A stretch of 64,000 bases of DNA from Nitratireductor arenosus (GTDB lineage Bacteria > Pseudomonadota > Alphaproteobacteria > Rhizobiales > Rhizobiaceae). Location: contig NZ_WPHG01000001.1 of the NCBI RefSeq assembly GCF_009742725.1, positions 532,001 to 596,000 on the forward strand, read 5' to 3'. The notes under the pieces are model-generated. The model saw only the letters and a program-made list of their open reading frames with translations. It searched no databases and had not been told where the DNA came from. Of the stretch, positions 8,485 through 17,050 are shown piece by piece (the stretch's first letter is position 1; each line of letters opens with the position of its first letter). The position numbers were made by a program, and so were the translations under genes.

Positions 8485-9975
8485 ATGCCTGCTGAAGACT
8501 TGCAAAAATTGTCCATGTATATCGGCGGTGAATGGGTTCCCCCGGCCTCCGGCAGCTATATCGAGACGGTCGATCCTTTCACGGGCAAGCCCTGGGCTTT
8601 GGTTCCGCGGGGCAACGCCGAGGATGCCGACAGGGCTGTCCGTTCAGCACACAGTGCCTTCACCGAAGGGCCCTGGAGGCAGATGCATCCCACCGAGCGC
8701 GGCCGTATCATTCAGCGCTTTGCGACCCTTATCGAGGAACATGCCGATTCTCTCGCTGAGATCGAGGTGCGCGACAATGGCCGCCTGCTCGAAGAGATGA
8801 AGCATCAGATCCGCTACATCCCGCGGTGGTATCACTATTATGCCGGCTATGCCGACAAGATCGAGGGCACCGTTCATCCCTGTGACAAGCCGGCACTGAG
8901 CTTTTCGCGTCATGAACCGCTTGGAGTATGCGTCGGGATCGTGCCGTGGAATGCGCCTCTTCTCCTGTTCTCGCTCAAGGCGGCGCCGGCGCTTGCAGCG
9001 GGCAATACACTGGTGATGAAACCCGCCGAAGTCACGTCGGCGACAGCACTCAAGCTGATGGAACTGGTCGAAAAGGCCGGCTTCCCGAAGGGTGTCATCA
9101 ACGTAGTAACGGGCTATGGCCCGGAGGTAGGAGAGCCGCTTGTCACGCATCCGCTGACCCGGCATCTCGGCTTCACCGGTTCGACAAAAACTGGCTCCCA
9201 TCTCTATTCGCTCGCGGCGAAGGACATTAAGCGGGTCAGCCTCGAACTCGGCGGCAAGTCCCCGAACATCGTGTTCGCCGATGCCGATCTCGACAATGCT
9301 GTGCGCGGCGTAGTCGGTGGCATTTTCGGTGCGGTGGGGCAGACCTGCATCGCCGGTTCGAGGCTTCTCGTGCACCGGTCGGTTCACGACCGGTTCCTGG
9401 AAAAGCTCGTGGCCTTCACAAAGACGGCCCGCCTCGGCGATCCGCGGAAGATCGAAACCCAGATTGGTCCCATCGCCAACAAGATGCAGTATGACCGCGT
9501 GCTTGGCTACATTGACACCGCCCGCCATGAGGGAGCCGAGCTGATCCTCGGCGGCAAACGTCCCGATCAGGAAGAATGCAAAGACGGCTTTTTTATCGAG
9601 CCGACTATTTTTGCGAGCGTAAACAACGACATGCGTATCGCCCGCGAGGAGGTCTTTGGACCTGTCCTGGCAACCATTCCCTTCGACGAGCCCGAAGAAG
9701 CGCTTGCCATTGCCAATGATAGCGAGTTCGGCCTCGCGGCGGGGGTTTGGACTGCGGACATGCGGCTTGCGCTGAAGATGTCGGAGAGGCTGGAGGCCGG
9801 CAGTGTCTGGGTCAACACATATCGCGACATTTCCTACACCACCCCCTTCGGTGGCTACAAGAAGAGCGGTATCGGCCGGGAGAACGGCGTCGCCGGTATC
9901 TATGAATATCTGCAGACGAAGGCTGTCTGGCTTTCGACCGCCGACGAGATCGCAAACCCCTTTGTCATCGGCTGA
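8485..9975 (+). CDS. NAD(P)-dependent aldehyde dehydrogenase
   Basis: 496 residues, full length for the family. Conserved features are in order: GIVPWNAPLL in the coenzyme domain, LGFTGST, the catalytic glutamate in LELGGKSPN, the catalytic cysteine in GQTCIAG (about residue 295), the EEVFGPVL segment, and the C-terminal TTPFGGYKKSGIGRENG. It oxidises an aldehyde to a carboxylate in the cytoplasm. As first gene of the plus-strand operon, directly before a ThDP-dependent enzyme, its substrate is most simply the aldehyde produced by that enzyme (inference). The start is the ATG at 8485 with AGGGAGC upstream. It differs from the ALDH relic at 1003-1214. Confidence 0.92.
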   Translation: MPAEDLQKLSMYIGGEWVPPASGSYIETVDPFTGKPWALVPRGNAEDADRAVRSAHSAFTEGPWRQMHPTERGRIIQRFATLIEEHADSLAEIEVRDNGRLLEEMKHQIRYIPRWYHYYAGYADKIEGTVHPCDKPALSFSRHEPLGVCVGIVPWNAPLLLFSLKAAPALAAGNTLVMKPAEVTSATALKLMELVEKAGFPKGVINVVTGYGPEVGEPLVTHPLTRHLGFTGSTKTGSHLYSLAAKDIKRVSLELGGKSPNIVFADADLDNAVRGVVGGIFGAVGQTCIAGSRLLVHRSVHDRFLEKLVAFTKTARLGDPRKIETQIGPIANKMQYDRVLGYIDTARHEGAELILGGKRPDQEECKDGFFIEPTIFASVNNDMRIAREEVFGPVLATIPFDEPEEALAIANDSEFGLAAGVWTADMRLALKMSERLEAGSVWVNTYRDISYTTPFGGYKKSGIGRENGVAGIYEYLQTKAVWLSTADEIANPFVIG

Positions 9976-9990
9976 GGCCCAGGTGAAGTG

Positions 9991-11697
9991 ATGAGAACAG
10001 GTGCTGAGATTCTTGCCGACGAGCTTGCTCTGAACGGAGCGGGGATCGTTTATCATGTGCCCGGCGAGAGCTTTCTTGTGGCGCTTGACGCGCTGTCTAC
10101 CCGTCACCCGGACATCCGCACCATCAGCTGTCGCCACGAAAATGGCGCGGCGCAGATGGCGGAAGCGCACGGAAAGCTGACCGGCAGGCCGGGTGTCGCG
10201 TTCGTCACGCGCAGCCCCGGTGCCACCAATGCGGTGAACGGGGTGCACACCGCCTTTCAGGATTCATCCCCGATGGTTCTGATCGTAGGTCAGGTCAAGC
10301 GCTCGATCCTCGAGCGCGAGGCCTTCATGTCCTACGATTTCCGCACGATGTTCGCACCGATGGCGAAATGGGTTGCGCAGATCGACGATGCGGCGCGCAT
10401 TCCCGAATTCGTTCAGCGTGCCTGGGCAACCGCCCTTTCCGGGCGCAAGGGGCCCGTGGTGCTTGTCGTCCCTGAGGATGTCATGGAGGAACGAACTGAA
10501 GTTGCGTCTTCGGTCCGACCGGCCAGGCCTTCGCACGCCGGCACACCGGCAGCAGAAGATCTTGAGCGGATATTTTCCATGCTTGCCGAAGCGGAAAAGC
10601 CTCTGGTGATCGTCGGCGGCTCGGACTGGAGCGAGGCCGCGCGTGAAAGCATTCAGCAGTTTGCCACAGCCCTTGGCCTGCCGGTCGTGACCACATTCCG
10701 GCGGCGCGACATCATCGATCACCGGCTCGACTGTTATGTGGGCGAGATCGGCATCGGCTCCAACCCGGCTTTGCTGGCCAACATCCGCGAGACCGATTTC
10801 ATCCTGACGCTCAACGATGCGCTGAGCGACGTGAACACCATCGGTGCGGGCTACATGGAGGGTTTCACCCTCTTCTCCATTCCGCATCCCAGGCAAAAGA
10901 TTGTTCACGTGATGGCCGACGACGGCGATCTGAATCGGGTGTTCCAGGTCGATCTGGCGCTTGTCGCAGACAACGAGAGCTGTGCGCGGGCCCTGGCCGA
11001 ATATCCGGCCACGCCGCGCAGCAAACACAGGGAATGGAGCGCAAAGCTGCGCGCGACATTGATGGAAGAACGTGTACCGCAGCCCTGCCCAGGCAAGATC
11101 GACCTGCCGGGGGTCATGAATTGGCTGCGGGTTCGGTTGCCCGACGAAGCAATCGTCACAAATGGTGTCGGCGCCTATGCCACATGGAGTCAGCGCTATT
11201 TTCCCCATTATCGCTTGCACACGCAGTTGGGGCCGATCAGCGGTTCGATGGGGTATTCCCTGCCGGCGGCGATCTCGGCCAAGCTCACCCATCCCGAACG
11301 GGTGGTGGTAGATTTCGTCGGCGATGGCTGCTTCCAGATGAGCAGCGAGGAGTTGGCGACCGCCGTTCAATACGGGGCCAACGTCATCATCGTCCTCTAC
11401 AATAACGGGCTTTACGGCACGATCCGCATTCACGAGGAAAACCGGCTGGAGGGGCGTGCCAACGGCACCGATCTGGTGAACCCGGATTTCCTCATGCTTG
11501 CCAGGGCCTATGGCGCCCACGGCGAGCGGGTGACCACGACCGAGGAATTTGCGCCCGCTTTCGAGCGTTGCCTCGCCGCCGGCAAGCCTGCGCTCATTGA
11601 AATGGTGATCGATCCTGAAGCGATCCACTGCCGCTACTCGCTGAGCGACCTTCGAGCAAGGCGCGAAGCGAAGGCGCGTGCAAAGGGAGAAACCTGA
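9991..11697 (+). CDS. Thiamine-diphosphate-dependent enzyme (acetolactate synthase/decarboxylase-like)
   Basis: 568 residues with the three-domain layout of the pyruvate-oxidase/acetolactate-synthase superfamily. The N-terminal ThDP-activating glutamate lies in CRHENGAAQMAEAHGK (Glu about 50). The C-terminal ThDP/Mg motif is complete: VGDGCFQMS followed by LYNNGLYG, i.e. GDG to NN. It is not a housekeeping acetolactate synthase: the context lacks ilvN, and the N-terminus (YHVPGESFLVALDAL) belongs to the uncharacterised decarboxylase/carboligase groups. Placed 15 bases after ALDH, it probably decarboxylates a 2-oxo acid to an aldehyde. I take the ATG at 9991, seven bases after AGGTGA; a GTG at 9988 is possible. 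Confidence 0.85.
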   Translation: MRTGAEILADELALNGAGIVYHVPGESFLVALDALSTRHPDIRTISCRHENGAAQMAEAHGKLTGRPGVAFVTRSPGATNAVNGVHTAFQDSSPMVLIVGQVKRSILEREAFMSYDFRTMFAPMAKWVAQIDDAARIPEFVQRAWATALSGRKGPVVLVVPEDVMEERTEVASSVRPARPSHAGTPAAEDLERIFSMLAEAEKPLVIVGGSDWSEAARESIQQFATALGLPVVTTFRRRDIIDHRLDCYVGEIGIGSNPALLANIRETDFILTLNDALSDVNTIGAGYMEGFTLFSIPHPRQKIVHVMADDGDLNRVFQVDLALVADNESCARALAEYPATPRSKHREWSAKLRATLMEERVPQPCPGKIDLPGVMNWLRVRLPDEAIVTNGVGAYATWSQRYFPHYRLHTQLGPISGSMGYSLPAAISAKLTHPERVVVDFVGDGCFQMSSEELATAVQYGANVIIVLYNNGLYGTIRIHEENRLEGRANGTDLVNPDFLMLARAYGAHGERVTTTEEFAPAFERCLAAGKPALIEMVIDPEAIHCRYSLSDLRARREAKARAKGET

Positions 11698-11803
11698 CGG
11701 CGTCGCCGCGTACCAACCGATTTGCCGAACCCGGCGCAGAAACGGGTCGGCGCGAGATCGGGCGGAAGCCTCCGCTCGATTTATCACCCCAGAGGAGCTA
11801 ACG

Positions 11804-12826
11804 ATGAAAACTAGACATATTCTTGCAACTCTCGCTCTGACAGTCTCCTGGTCCGGAATGGCGGCCGCAGACGATTGCATGCTGCGCGTTACGACGTGGG
11901 GCGGCAGCTATCAGGGCACCTACGAATCCGTAGCGGCGAAGTTCGAGGAACAGTACAACTGCAAGATCGAGTGGGTGGTGGGCGCAAGCCCCGACCATCT
12001 GATCAAGGCCCGTCTCGGCCAGGTTGACGTTGTGACGAACACCCTGCTGAATTCGATTGCGGGTGAAAAGGAGGGGCTATGGCTTCCTCTGGATCCGGCC
12101 AAGATCCCCAACATGGCCAATCTCTATGAGAACGCGATTTATTCTAAGAATACGATCTTCGCGAATGTGGGCGACTACGTTCTGGCCTACAATTCAGACA
12201 AGCTCTCCGAAGCGCCGGCCAGCTGGGAGGACCTCTGGAAACCCGATTACAAAAACAGCGTCGTTATCTATGGCGCCGATCACATCCCCACGCTCAGCCT
12301 GATGGTGATGAAAGCCGAGCAGAACGGCGGCGGCATCGACAACATGGAGCCGGGCATCGACCGCATGGCCGAGTTGATCAAGAGCGGGAATCTGATCGGT
12401 ATGCTCGACGTGGAAAGCCAGATGGTTTCCCTGTTTGAAACCGGGGATGCCGCGCTTGGCATGCTGGCCACCGGCCGCATGAAGGATCTGCTGTCGAAGG
12501 GCGCCAAGAATATTAGTTTCGTGCGTCCGGAAGAAGGCACCTTCCCGTTGATCACCAGTGTCAACATTCACAAGGATGCGACCAATCCGGATATGGCCGC
12601 CAACTTCGTCAACTACATTCTGAGCCCTGAAGTTCAAGTAGCCTTCGCCACGCGCAATCTCTACGCGCCGACCGTGAAGAACGCCGAAGTGCCCGAGGAC
12701 TTCGAGTATCGCGAACTGCTCGTGCGTAACGAGGCCTTCGGCCGCCTGTTCCTGCCGGATCAGGAAAAAATCACCGCCAACAAGGCGGATTGGCAGCAGC
12801 GCCTGAACCAGAAAGCAAAGCGTTGA
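11804..12826 (+). CDS. ABC transporter periplasmic substrate-binding protein (spermidine/putrescine-type)
   Basis: 340 residues with a Sec signal peptide (MKTRHILATLALTVSWSGMAAA, cleavage likely after AAA near residue 22). The mature N-terminus LRVTTWGGSYQGTYES and the C-terminal NFVNYILSPEVQVAF are typical of the PotD/PotF-like family of binding proteins. It delivers its ligand to the ATPase and two permeases encoded next. The ATG at 11804 follows AGAGGAG by six bases; an upstream extension of 42 codons is unlike a signal peptide. The ligand is unknown; family members take polyamines, opines or other amine-containing compounds, consistent with the amine-oxidising operon opposite. Confidence 0.88.
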   Translation: MKTRHILATLALTVSWSGMAAADDCMLRVTTWGGSYQGTYESVAAKFEEQYNCKIEWVVGASPDHLIKARLGQVDVVTNTLLNSIAGEKEGLWLPLDPAKIPNMANLYENAIYSKNTIFANVGDYVLAYNSDKLSEAPASWEDLWKPDYKNSVVIYGADHIPTLSLMVMKAEQNGGGIDNMEPGIDRMAELIKSGNLIGMLDVESQMVSLFETGDAALGMLATGRMKDLLSKGAKNISFVRPEEGTFPLITSVNIHKDATNPDMAANFVNYILSPEVQVAFATRNLYAPTVKNAEVPEDFEYRELLVRNEAFGRLFLPDQEKITANKADWQQRLNQKAKR

Positions 12827-12838
12827 TCGGCTAATGCC

Positions 12839-12863
12839 CGGCGGCCCGCAAGCCGGGCCGCCG
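12839..12863 (+). other. GC-rich hairpin after the binding-protein gene
   Basis: Perfect 10-bp arms (CGGCGGCCCG / CGGGCCGCCG) with a 5-base loop, starting 12 bases after the stop of the binding-protein gene. There is no following T-tract, so it looks like a 3'-protecting or processing hairpin, not a strong terminator. Confidence 0.6.
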
Positions 12864-12923
12864 ACTTCGCACATACGTCACGATAGTCCGCAACGACCAG
12901 GCAGGACCGGGATAAACGCAGCC

Positions 12924-14009
12924 ATGTCTGATGATGCCATTCAAGTCTCCGGGGTCGTGAAGCGCTACGGTGCGGCTACTGCGGTGGACAATGTCTCTTT
13001 CAATGTCGCCCAGGGTGAATTCGTTTCGCTGCTTGGCCCCAGTGGTTGCGGCAAGACCACCACGCTGAGGATGATCGCGGGGTTCGCCGAACCCACCGCC
13101 GGCACTTTCCGCGTCAACGACCGCGATGTTACCCGTCTGCCGCCTGAAAAGCGCGAGTTGGGCTTCGTCTTTCAAAATTATGCGCTCTGGCCGCACATGA
13201 CGGTGGCTGAAAATGTGGGTTTCGGCCTGAAACTGCGAAAGAAGAGCCGTGCGTTCATCGCCGACAAGATTGCTGAGTCTCTCTTCGTAACGGGCCTTTC
13301 GGGCTACGAGGATCGGCTGCCGCGTCAGCTTTCGGGCGGCCAGCAGCAGCGCGTAGCGCTCGCACGCGCCCTCGCACTGGAGCCGCAGGTTTTGCTGATG
13401 GACGAGCCGCTCTCAAATCTGGACCGCGCCCTCCGCGTCACCATGCGCCGCGAACTCAAGGAGCTGCAGGCGCGGATGAAGATGACCACGCTATATGTGA
13501 CCCACGATCAGGAGGAGGCGCTGTCTCTTTCCAACCGTGTCGTGATCATGAACAAAGGCAGGGTCGAGCAGATCGCTGCGCCCTACGAGCTTTATGAAAA
13601 CCCGGCCACAAGCTTCGTCGCCGATTTCGTAGGTATAACCAATTTCCTGGAAGGCTCGGCCGTCGGTGTGGATGGCGGGTCGATGGGGGTCAGGTTGCGT
13701 TCCGGCCAGGTGCTGCGTGCCGCGGCGAAAACTGCCGTCACGCCGGGTGCCGAGGTTCGAGCGCTGATCCGGCCCGAGCGGGTGACGCTGACAACGACGC
13801 CCATCGAAGGAGAAAATATTCTGGCGGGCCAGCTCATCCTGTCGGAATATTTCGGCGCGGTGCTGCGGTACTCCGTGCGGCTCGACGGTGGCGAAATCCT
13901 GCGCGCGGAAGTGCACAATTTCGACAGTTTCGTTGAGACGGGCGCCAAGGTTTGGATATGTGTTCTGCCGCAGCACCTGCGGGTTATTTCGCAGGAAGGG
14001 CAGGGCTGA
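12924..14009 (+). CDS. ABC transporter ATP-binding protein (PotA-like)
   Basis: 361 residues. The ATPase domain has Walker A GPSGCGKTT (about residues 37-45), the Q-loop FQNYALWPHM, the signature [15 protein letters not shown], Walker [12 protein letters not shown], and the switch histidine in VTHDQEEAL. A C-terminal TOBE-type domain (about residues 280-355) follows, as in PotA/MalK-type ATPases of polyamine and related importers. It energises uptake through the two permeases downstream. The start at the ATG 12924 is chosen because the protein begins with the usual IQVSGVVKRYG strand; codons from 12834 are out of character and run through the hairpin. Confidence 0.92.
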   Translation: MSDDAIQVSGVVKRYGAATAVDNVSFNVAQGEFVSLLGPSGCGKTTTLRMIAGFAEPTAGTFRVNDRDVTRLPPEKRELGFVFQNYALWPHMTVAENVGFGLKLRKKSRAFIADKIAESLFVTGLSGYEDRLPRQLSGGQQQRVALARALALEPQVLLMDEPLSNLDRALRVTMRRELKELQARMKMTTLYVTHDQEEALSLSNRVVIMNKGRVEQIAAPYELYENPATSFVADFVGITNFLEGSAVGVDGGSMGVRLRSGQVLRAAAKTAVTPGAEVRALIRPERVTLTTTPIEGENILAGQLILSEYFGAVLRYSVRLDGGEILRAEVHNFDSFVETGAKVWICVLPQHLRVISQEGQG

Positions 14010-14013
14010 CAAG

Positions 14014-14871
14014 ATGCGCCGCGTTCTTCCTCCTCTCGCACCGGCCTTGATCGCGCTGCTGATCTTCGTTGCCTTTCCGATGCTGTGGGTGCTGCGCACC
14101 AGTTTCAACGAACTGGAGGCAGGAGCCTATATCGTCGATGCGATGACACTCGACAACTACACGCGTTTCCTTGGGGACAGCTGGTATCTTATCAACACGC
14201 TGTGGTTCTCGATACGGATCGCCCTCATTGCCACGCTGATCTCGGTGGTTTGTGCCTATCCGGTGGCGCTCTATGTCACCCGGACCTCGGGCCTCCAGCG
14301 CAATATCCTTCTGGCGCTGATCATGGCGCCTCTGCTGATTGGCCTGGTGACCCTGGTCTATGGCTGGATCGTCATTTTTCGAGGCGGCGGACTTTTGAAT
14401 TCGCTGATGATCACGCTGCGGGTCTACGACCAGCCCGTTCGCTACATGTGGGACATCAAGGGGGTGGTGATCCTCCTCGTATACATCGGCGCGCCCTATG
14501 TGGTGCTTTCTCTGCTCGATTCCATCGAGCGCATCAGTCCCTTCCTGGTGGAAGCCGCGCGCAATGTCGGCGCCAGCCGCTGGACGGCCTTCTGGAAGAT
14601 CGTCTTCCCCCTGACTATGCCCGGGCTCTATGCCGGAGTCGTCATCGTGTTCGCCTTGAATTTCTCGGCCTTCGCGGTGCCGCTGATGATCGGCGACAGC
14701 AATACGCAGATGATCGGCTTGATCGTTTATCGCGAGGCGCTGCTCAACAACGACCTGCCGTTTGCTTCAGCGCTGTCGGTGATCATGGTAGTCGTGAACG
14801 CGCTGATCCTCATGGGAATGGCAGTGCTCTTCGGTCGCCTTATCCTCAATCGACTGGAGGTAAAACGGTGA
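14014..14871 (+). CDS. ABC transporter permease (PotB-like)
   Basis: 285 residues with about six membrane helices. The EAA cytoplasmic loop (VEAARNVGASRWTAFWKIVFPLTMPG, about residues 180-205) that docks to the ATPase is clear. With the following gene it forms the heterodimeric membrane channel of the polyamine-type importer. The ATG at 14014 lies four bases after the ATPase stop; a longer frame begins inside the ATPase gene and lacks a membrane character. It ends by overlapping the next gene (GTGA), so the two permeases are translationally coupled. Confidence 0.9.
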   Translation: MRRVLPPLAPALIALLIFVAFPMLWVLRTSFNELEAGAYIVDAMTLDNYTRFLGDSWYLINTLWFSIRIALIATLISVVCAYPVALYVTRTSGLQRNILLALIMAPLLIGLVTLVYGWIVIFRGGGLLNSLMITLRVYDQPVRYMWDIKGVVILLVYIGAPYVVLSLLDSIERISPFLVEAARNVGASRWTAFWKIVFPLTMPGLYAGVVIVFALNFSAFAVPLMIGDSNTQMIGLIVYREALLNNDLPFASALSVIMVVVNALILMGMAVLFGRLILNRLEVKR

Positions 14872-15662
14872 CCCGTTTCGACTTCGGTACGGTCGCGCTG
14901 CGGCTGATCACGCTCCTCATGATGACGTTCCTGGTTTTTCCGATCGCGGTGACCCTCATCGTGGCGGTCAATCCGCGGGAATTCATCCTTCCGCCGAACG
15001 GATTCACGCTCGATTGGTTCAAAGCCGCGTGGAGTTCGAAAACCTTCCTACGTGGCATGGGGGTGAGTCTCGTTCTCGGGATCGCGGCGGCCTTCCTAGC
15101 GAATGTGCTCGCGTTGCCGGCCGCCATGGCGCTGGTGCGCAACAATTTTTTCGGTAAGGCGGCGATCAATATCGTCCTGATGTCGCCGCTGCTTATTCCA
15201 ACTACGATCTTCAGTCTCGCGCTCTATATCTATTTCGTGCGTATCGGCTACGGTTCAGGCCTTCTGCCGCTGCTGGTGGGCCACACGGTACATATCATGC
15301 CTTATGCCCTGCGCATTCTGACCGCGAGCCTACACAATCTGGACCCTTCCTATGAAGAGGCGGCGCGCATTGTTGGGGCCGGGCGCATACGAACGCTGTT
15401 CTCCGTAACGCTTCCGGTCATCCGCACGGGGCTGATCTCAAGCTTTGCCCTCTGCTTCATTCTCTCTTGGAACGACTTCCCGATTTCGGTCTTCCTCGCC
15501 CCACCCGGCTGGACGCCTCTGCCGGTGGAACTCTTCTCCTACATCAAGTTCCAATACGATGCCGTCGCGGCAGCGCTTGCAGGCTCGTTGATCCTGCTGT
15601 CGGCCCTGGCGATCGTGATCATTGACCGGTTGGCGGGGTTGCGACGCGTGCTGCGCTCCTGA
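14868..15662 (+). CDS. ABC transporter permease (PotC-like)
   Basis: 264 residues, about six membrane helices, EAA loop YEEAARIVGAGRIRTLFSVTLPVIRTG near residues 160-185. It is the second permease of the importer. It starts at GTG 14868, overlapping the previous stop, with GGAGG seven bases upstream. The much longer open frame that contains it begins far upstream in the wrong frame of the first permease and should not be used. The substrate follows that of the binding protein and is unknown. Confidence 0.9.
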   Translation: MTRFDFGTVALRLITLLMMTFLVFPIAVTLIVAVNPREFILPPNGFTLDWFKAAWSSKTFLRGMGVSLVLGIAAAFLANVLALPAAMALVRNNFFGKAAINIVLMSPLLIPTTIFSLALYIYFVRIGYGSGLLPLLVGHTVHIMPYALRILTASLHNLDPSYEEAARIVGAGRIRTLFSVTLPVIRTGLISSFALCFILSWNDFPISVFLAPPGWTPLPVELFSYIKFQYDAVAAALAGSLILLSALAIVIIDRLAGLRRVLRS

Positions 15663-15750
15663 ATGGAGTTATGAAGCAGGGCCGCTGGACAGATATCTCG
15701 AACTCTCACGCAGCACGCGCCCATAAGTGGCTGCGACAAAGGAGGTTTTT

Positions 15751-16131
15751 TTGAAGAACCGCATATTTGCCGGCGTTCCCTCTGAAGAACTTGCTGGCTA
15801 CGCCAATGCTGTGGTCGACGGTACCACGATCCATGTTTCCGGCACCACAGGCCGCGACCCAGTTTCGGGTGTTTTTCCTGAGGATGCGGTCGAACAGGCG
15901 AGGAACTGTCTCGCGGCGATCGACTCTTCGTTGCAGCGGGCAGGTGCGAGCCTTGCGAACGCGGTAGTCTGCCGTGTGTATGTCGTCGATCTGGCCAGTG
16001 CGGCGGCGGTGACGCCCGTATTGGGCGAGGTCTTTCGCGAAATCCGACCGACGAACACGTTGCTGATCTGCCAGATTCCGGCCGCAGGCGCGAAGGTGGA
16101 GATCGAGATTACGGCCTCAACCGCTTCGTGA
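15751..16131 (+). CDS. RidA/YjgF-family enamine/imine deaminase
   Basis: About 126 residues. Characteristic RidA features are present: VVDGTTIHVSGTTGRDP near the N-terminus, a conserved arginine in VCRVYVVDL, and the C-terminal GAKVEIEITA strand. RidA proteins hydrolyse reactive imines/enamines to 2-oxo acids plus ammonia. As last gene of the importer operon, opposite a flavin amino-acid dehydrogenase operon, it fits hydrolysis of the imine made by that enzyme. A perfect AAAGGAGG (15738-15745) stands five bases before a TTG at 15751, which I take as the start; the GTG at 15727 would put the Shine-Dalgarno sequence inside the gene. Confidence 0.85.
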   Translation: MKNRIFAGVPSEELAGYANAVVDGTTIHVSGTTGRDPVSGVFPEDAVEQARNCLAAIDSSLQRAGASLANAVVCRVYVVDLASAAAVTPVLGEVFREIRPTNTLLICQIPAAGAKVEIEITASTAS

Positions 16132-16240
16132 CCGGCAAGGTGCGGCGGTTTGGGTCGCCGTCGGCTTCGCGACGCCGGGCGGCAACCTCGTTGTTCGTCC
16201 GCATTGCGGGTCGATGGCCCAGGGTATGAAGTATGGCCTC

Positions 16241-17014
16241 TTAGCGGATTCTTCTCGACGAGTTCGATGGCGTGACGGCGGGGCGCAGTGAGCCTTGGGG
16301 CGCGCTTGCCTCGTGGGCGCTGCGCAGTCGATAGCGATCCCCGGGATAAAGAAAGCGACTGCGCGTGACGGGAACGTCCCCATACCATGTGCGCCGATCT
16401 AGAAGCAGGCACGGCTGGTTGGAATCGATCTGCAGAAGTGCGCGTGCTTCCTCGTCCGGACGAACGGCGCGGATCGTGTTGTCGACGAAAGTGACTTCGG
16501 TTGTGCCCAGCAAATACGCATGCGGCGTGACGCGCGTGAAGTCCTGCTTGAGGTAGTCAGGTGCCATCGCTGCGTTGACGAAGCGGTCCTCGAGTTGGAT
16601 CGGGGTGCCGTCCTCCAGGTGCAGCAGGCGTGAATGAAAGACGTCGAGGCCAGTTCTTGTGGGTAGAAGGTTGGCGAGTGAACTATCGGAGGGGAGCACC
16701 CCCAGGGACACCACCTTGCTCAGGTGAACGCCGCCGCCTTCCTCGATTTCCTCGGATACGTCCTGGAGGTTGAAGATTGCGCATTGCATGCGCGGGCCGA
16801 TCACGAAAGTGCCCCTTCCCTGGATGCGGACCAGCATGCCTTCGGTCTGGAGTTCACGCAAAGCCCGCCGGACCGTCAGCCGTGAAGCGCCGAACTCTTT
16901 TGCCAGCATCTCTTCTCCCGGGAGTTGAAAATCTGCGGGCCATTCCTGTTGCTGGATGCGCTTCTCAATCACCGTTTTGATCTGCTCGTAAAGCGGCTGA
17001 CCAGGTTGGCTCAC
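16241..17014 (-). CDS. GntR-family regulator with UTRA domain, HutC-like (copy 2)
   Basis: 257 residues, convergent with ridA. The winged helix-turn-helix (EFGASRLTVRRALRELQTEG, about residues 40-60) and the UTRA domain match copy 1 (7400-8188) over their whole length, with more than half of the residues the same by eye, including GRGTFVIGPRMQC and FHSRLLHLEDGTPIQLE. Divergence is strongest in residues about 95-120 of the UTRA domain, which may reflect a different effector. The start is a GTG at 17014 with GGAG seven bases upstream. Only about 36 bases separate it from an IS3-family terminal repeat, so its native promoter region has probably been cut off. Confidence 0.88.
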   Translation of the reverse strand: MSQPGQPLYEQIKTVIEKRIQQQEWPADFQLPGEEMLAKEFGASRLTVRRALRELQTEGMLVRIQGRGTFVIGPRMQCAIFNLQDVSEEIEEGGGVHLSKVVSLGVLPSDSSLANLLPTRTGLDVFHSRLLHLEDGTPIQLEDRFVNAAMAPDYLKQDFTRVTPHAYLLGTTEVTFVDNTIRAVRPDEEARALLQIDSNQPCLLLDRRTWYGDVPVTRSRFLYPGDRYRLRSAHEASAPQGSLRPAVTPSNSSRRIR

Positions 17015-17050
17015 GTCGTTACTCCGTAGAAATCATGTTCCCAAAGGGCT

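Noticed and set aside
8644-10248. 534-codon open frame antisense to the ALDH gene
   Set aside because: It mirrors the ALDH codons, has no domain-like sequence and no ribosome site; the plus-strand ALDH has every family motif.
10264-11880. 538-codon open frame antisense to the ThDP enzyme
   Set aside because: Shadow of a GC-rich gene; low-complexity basic protein without motifs.
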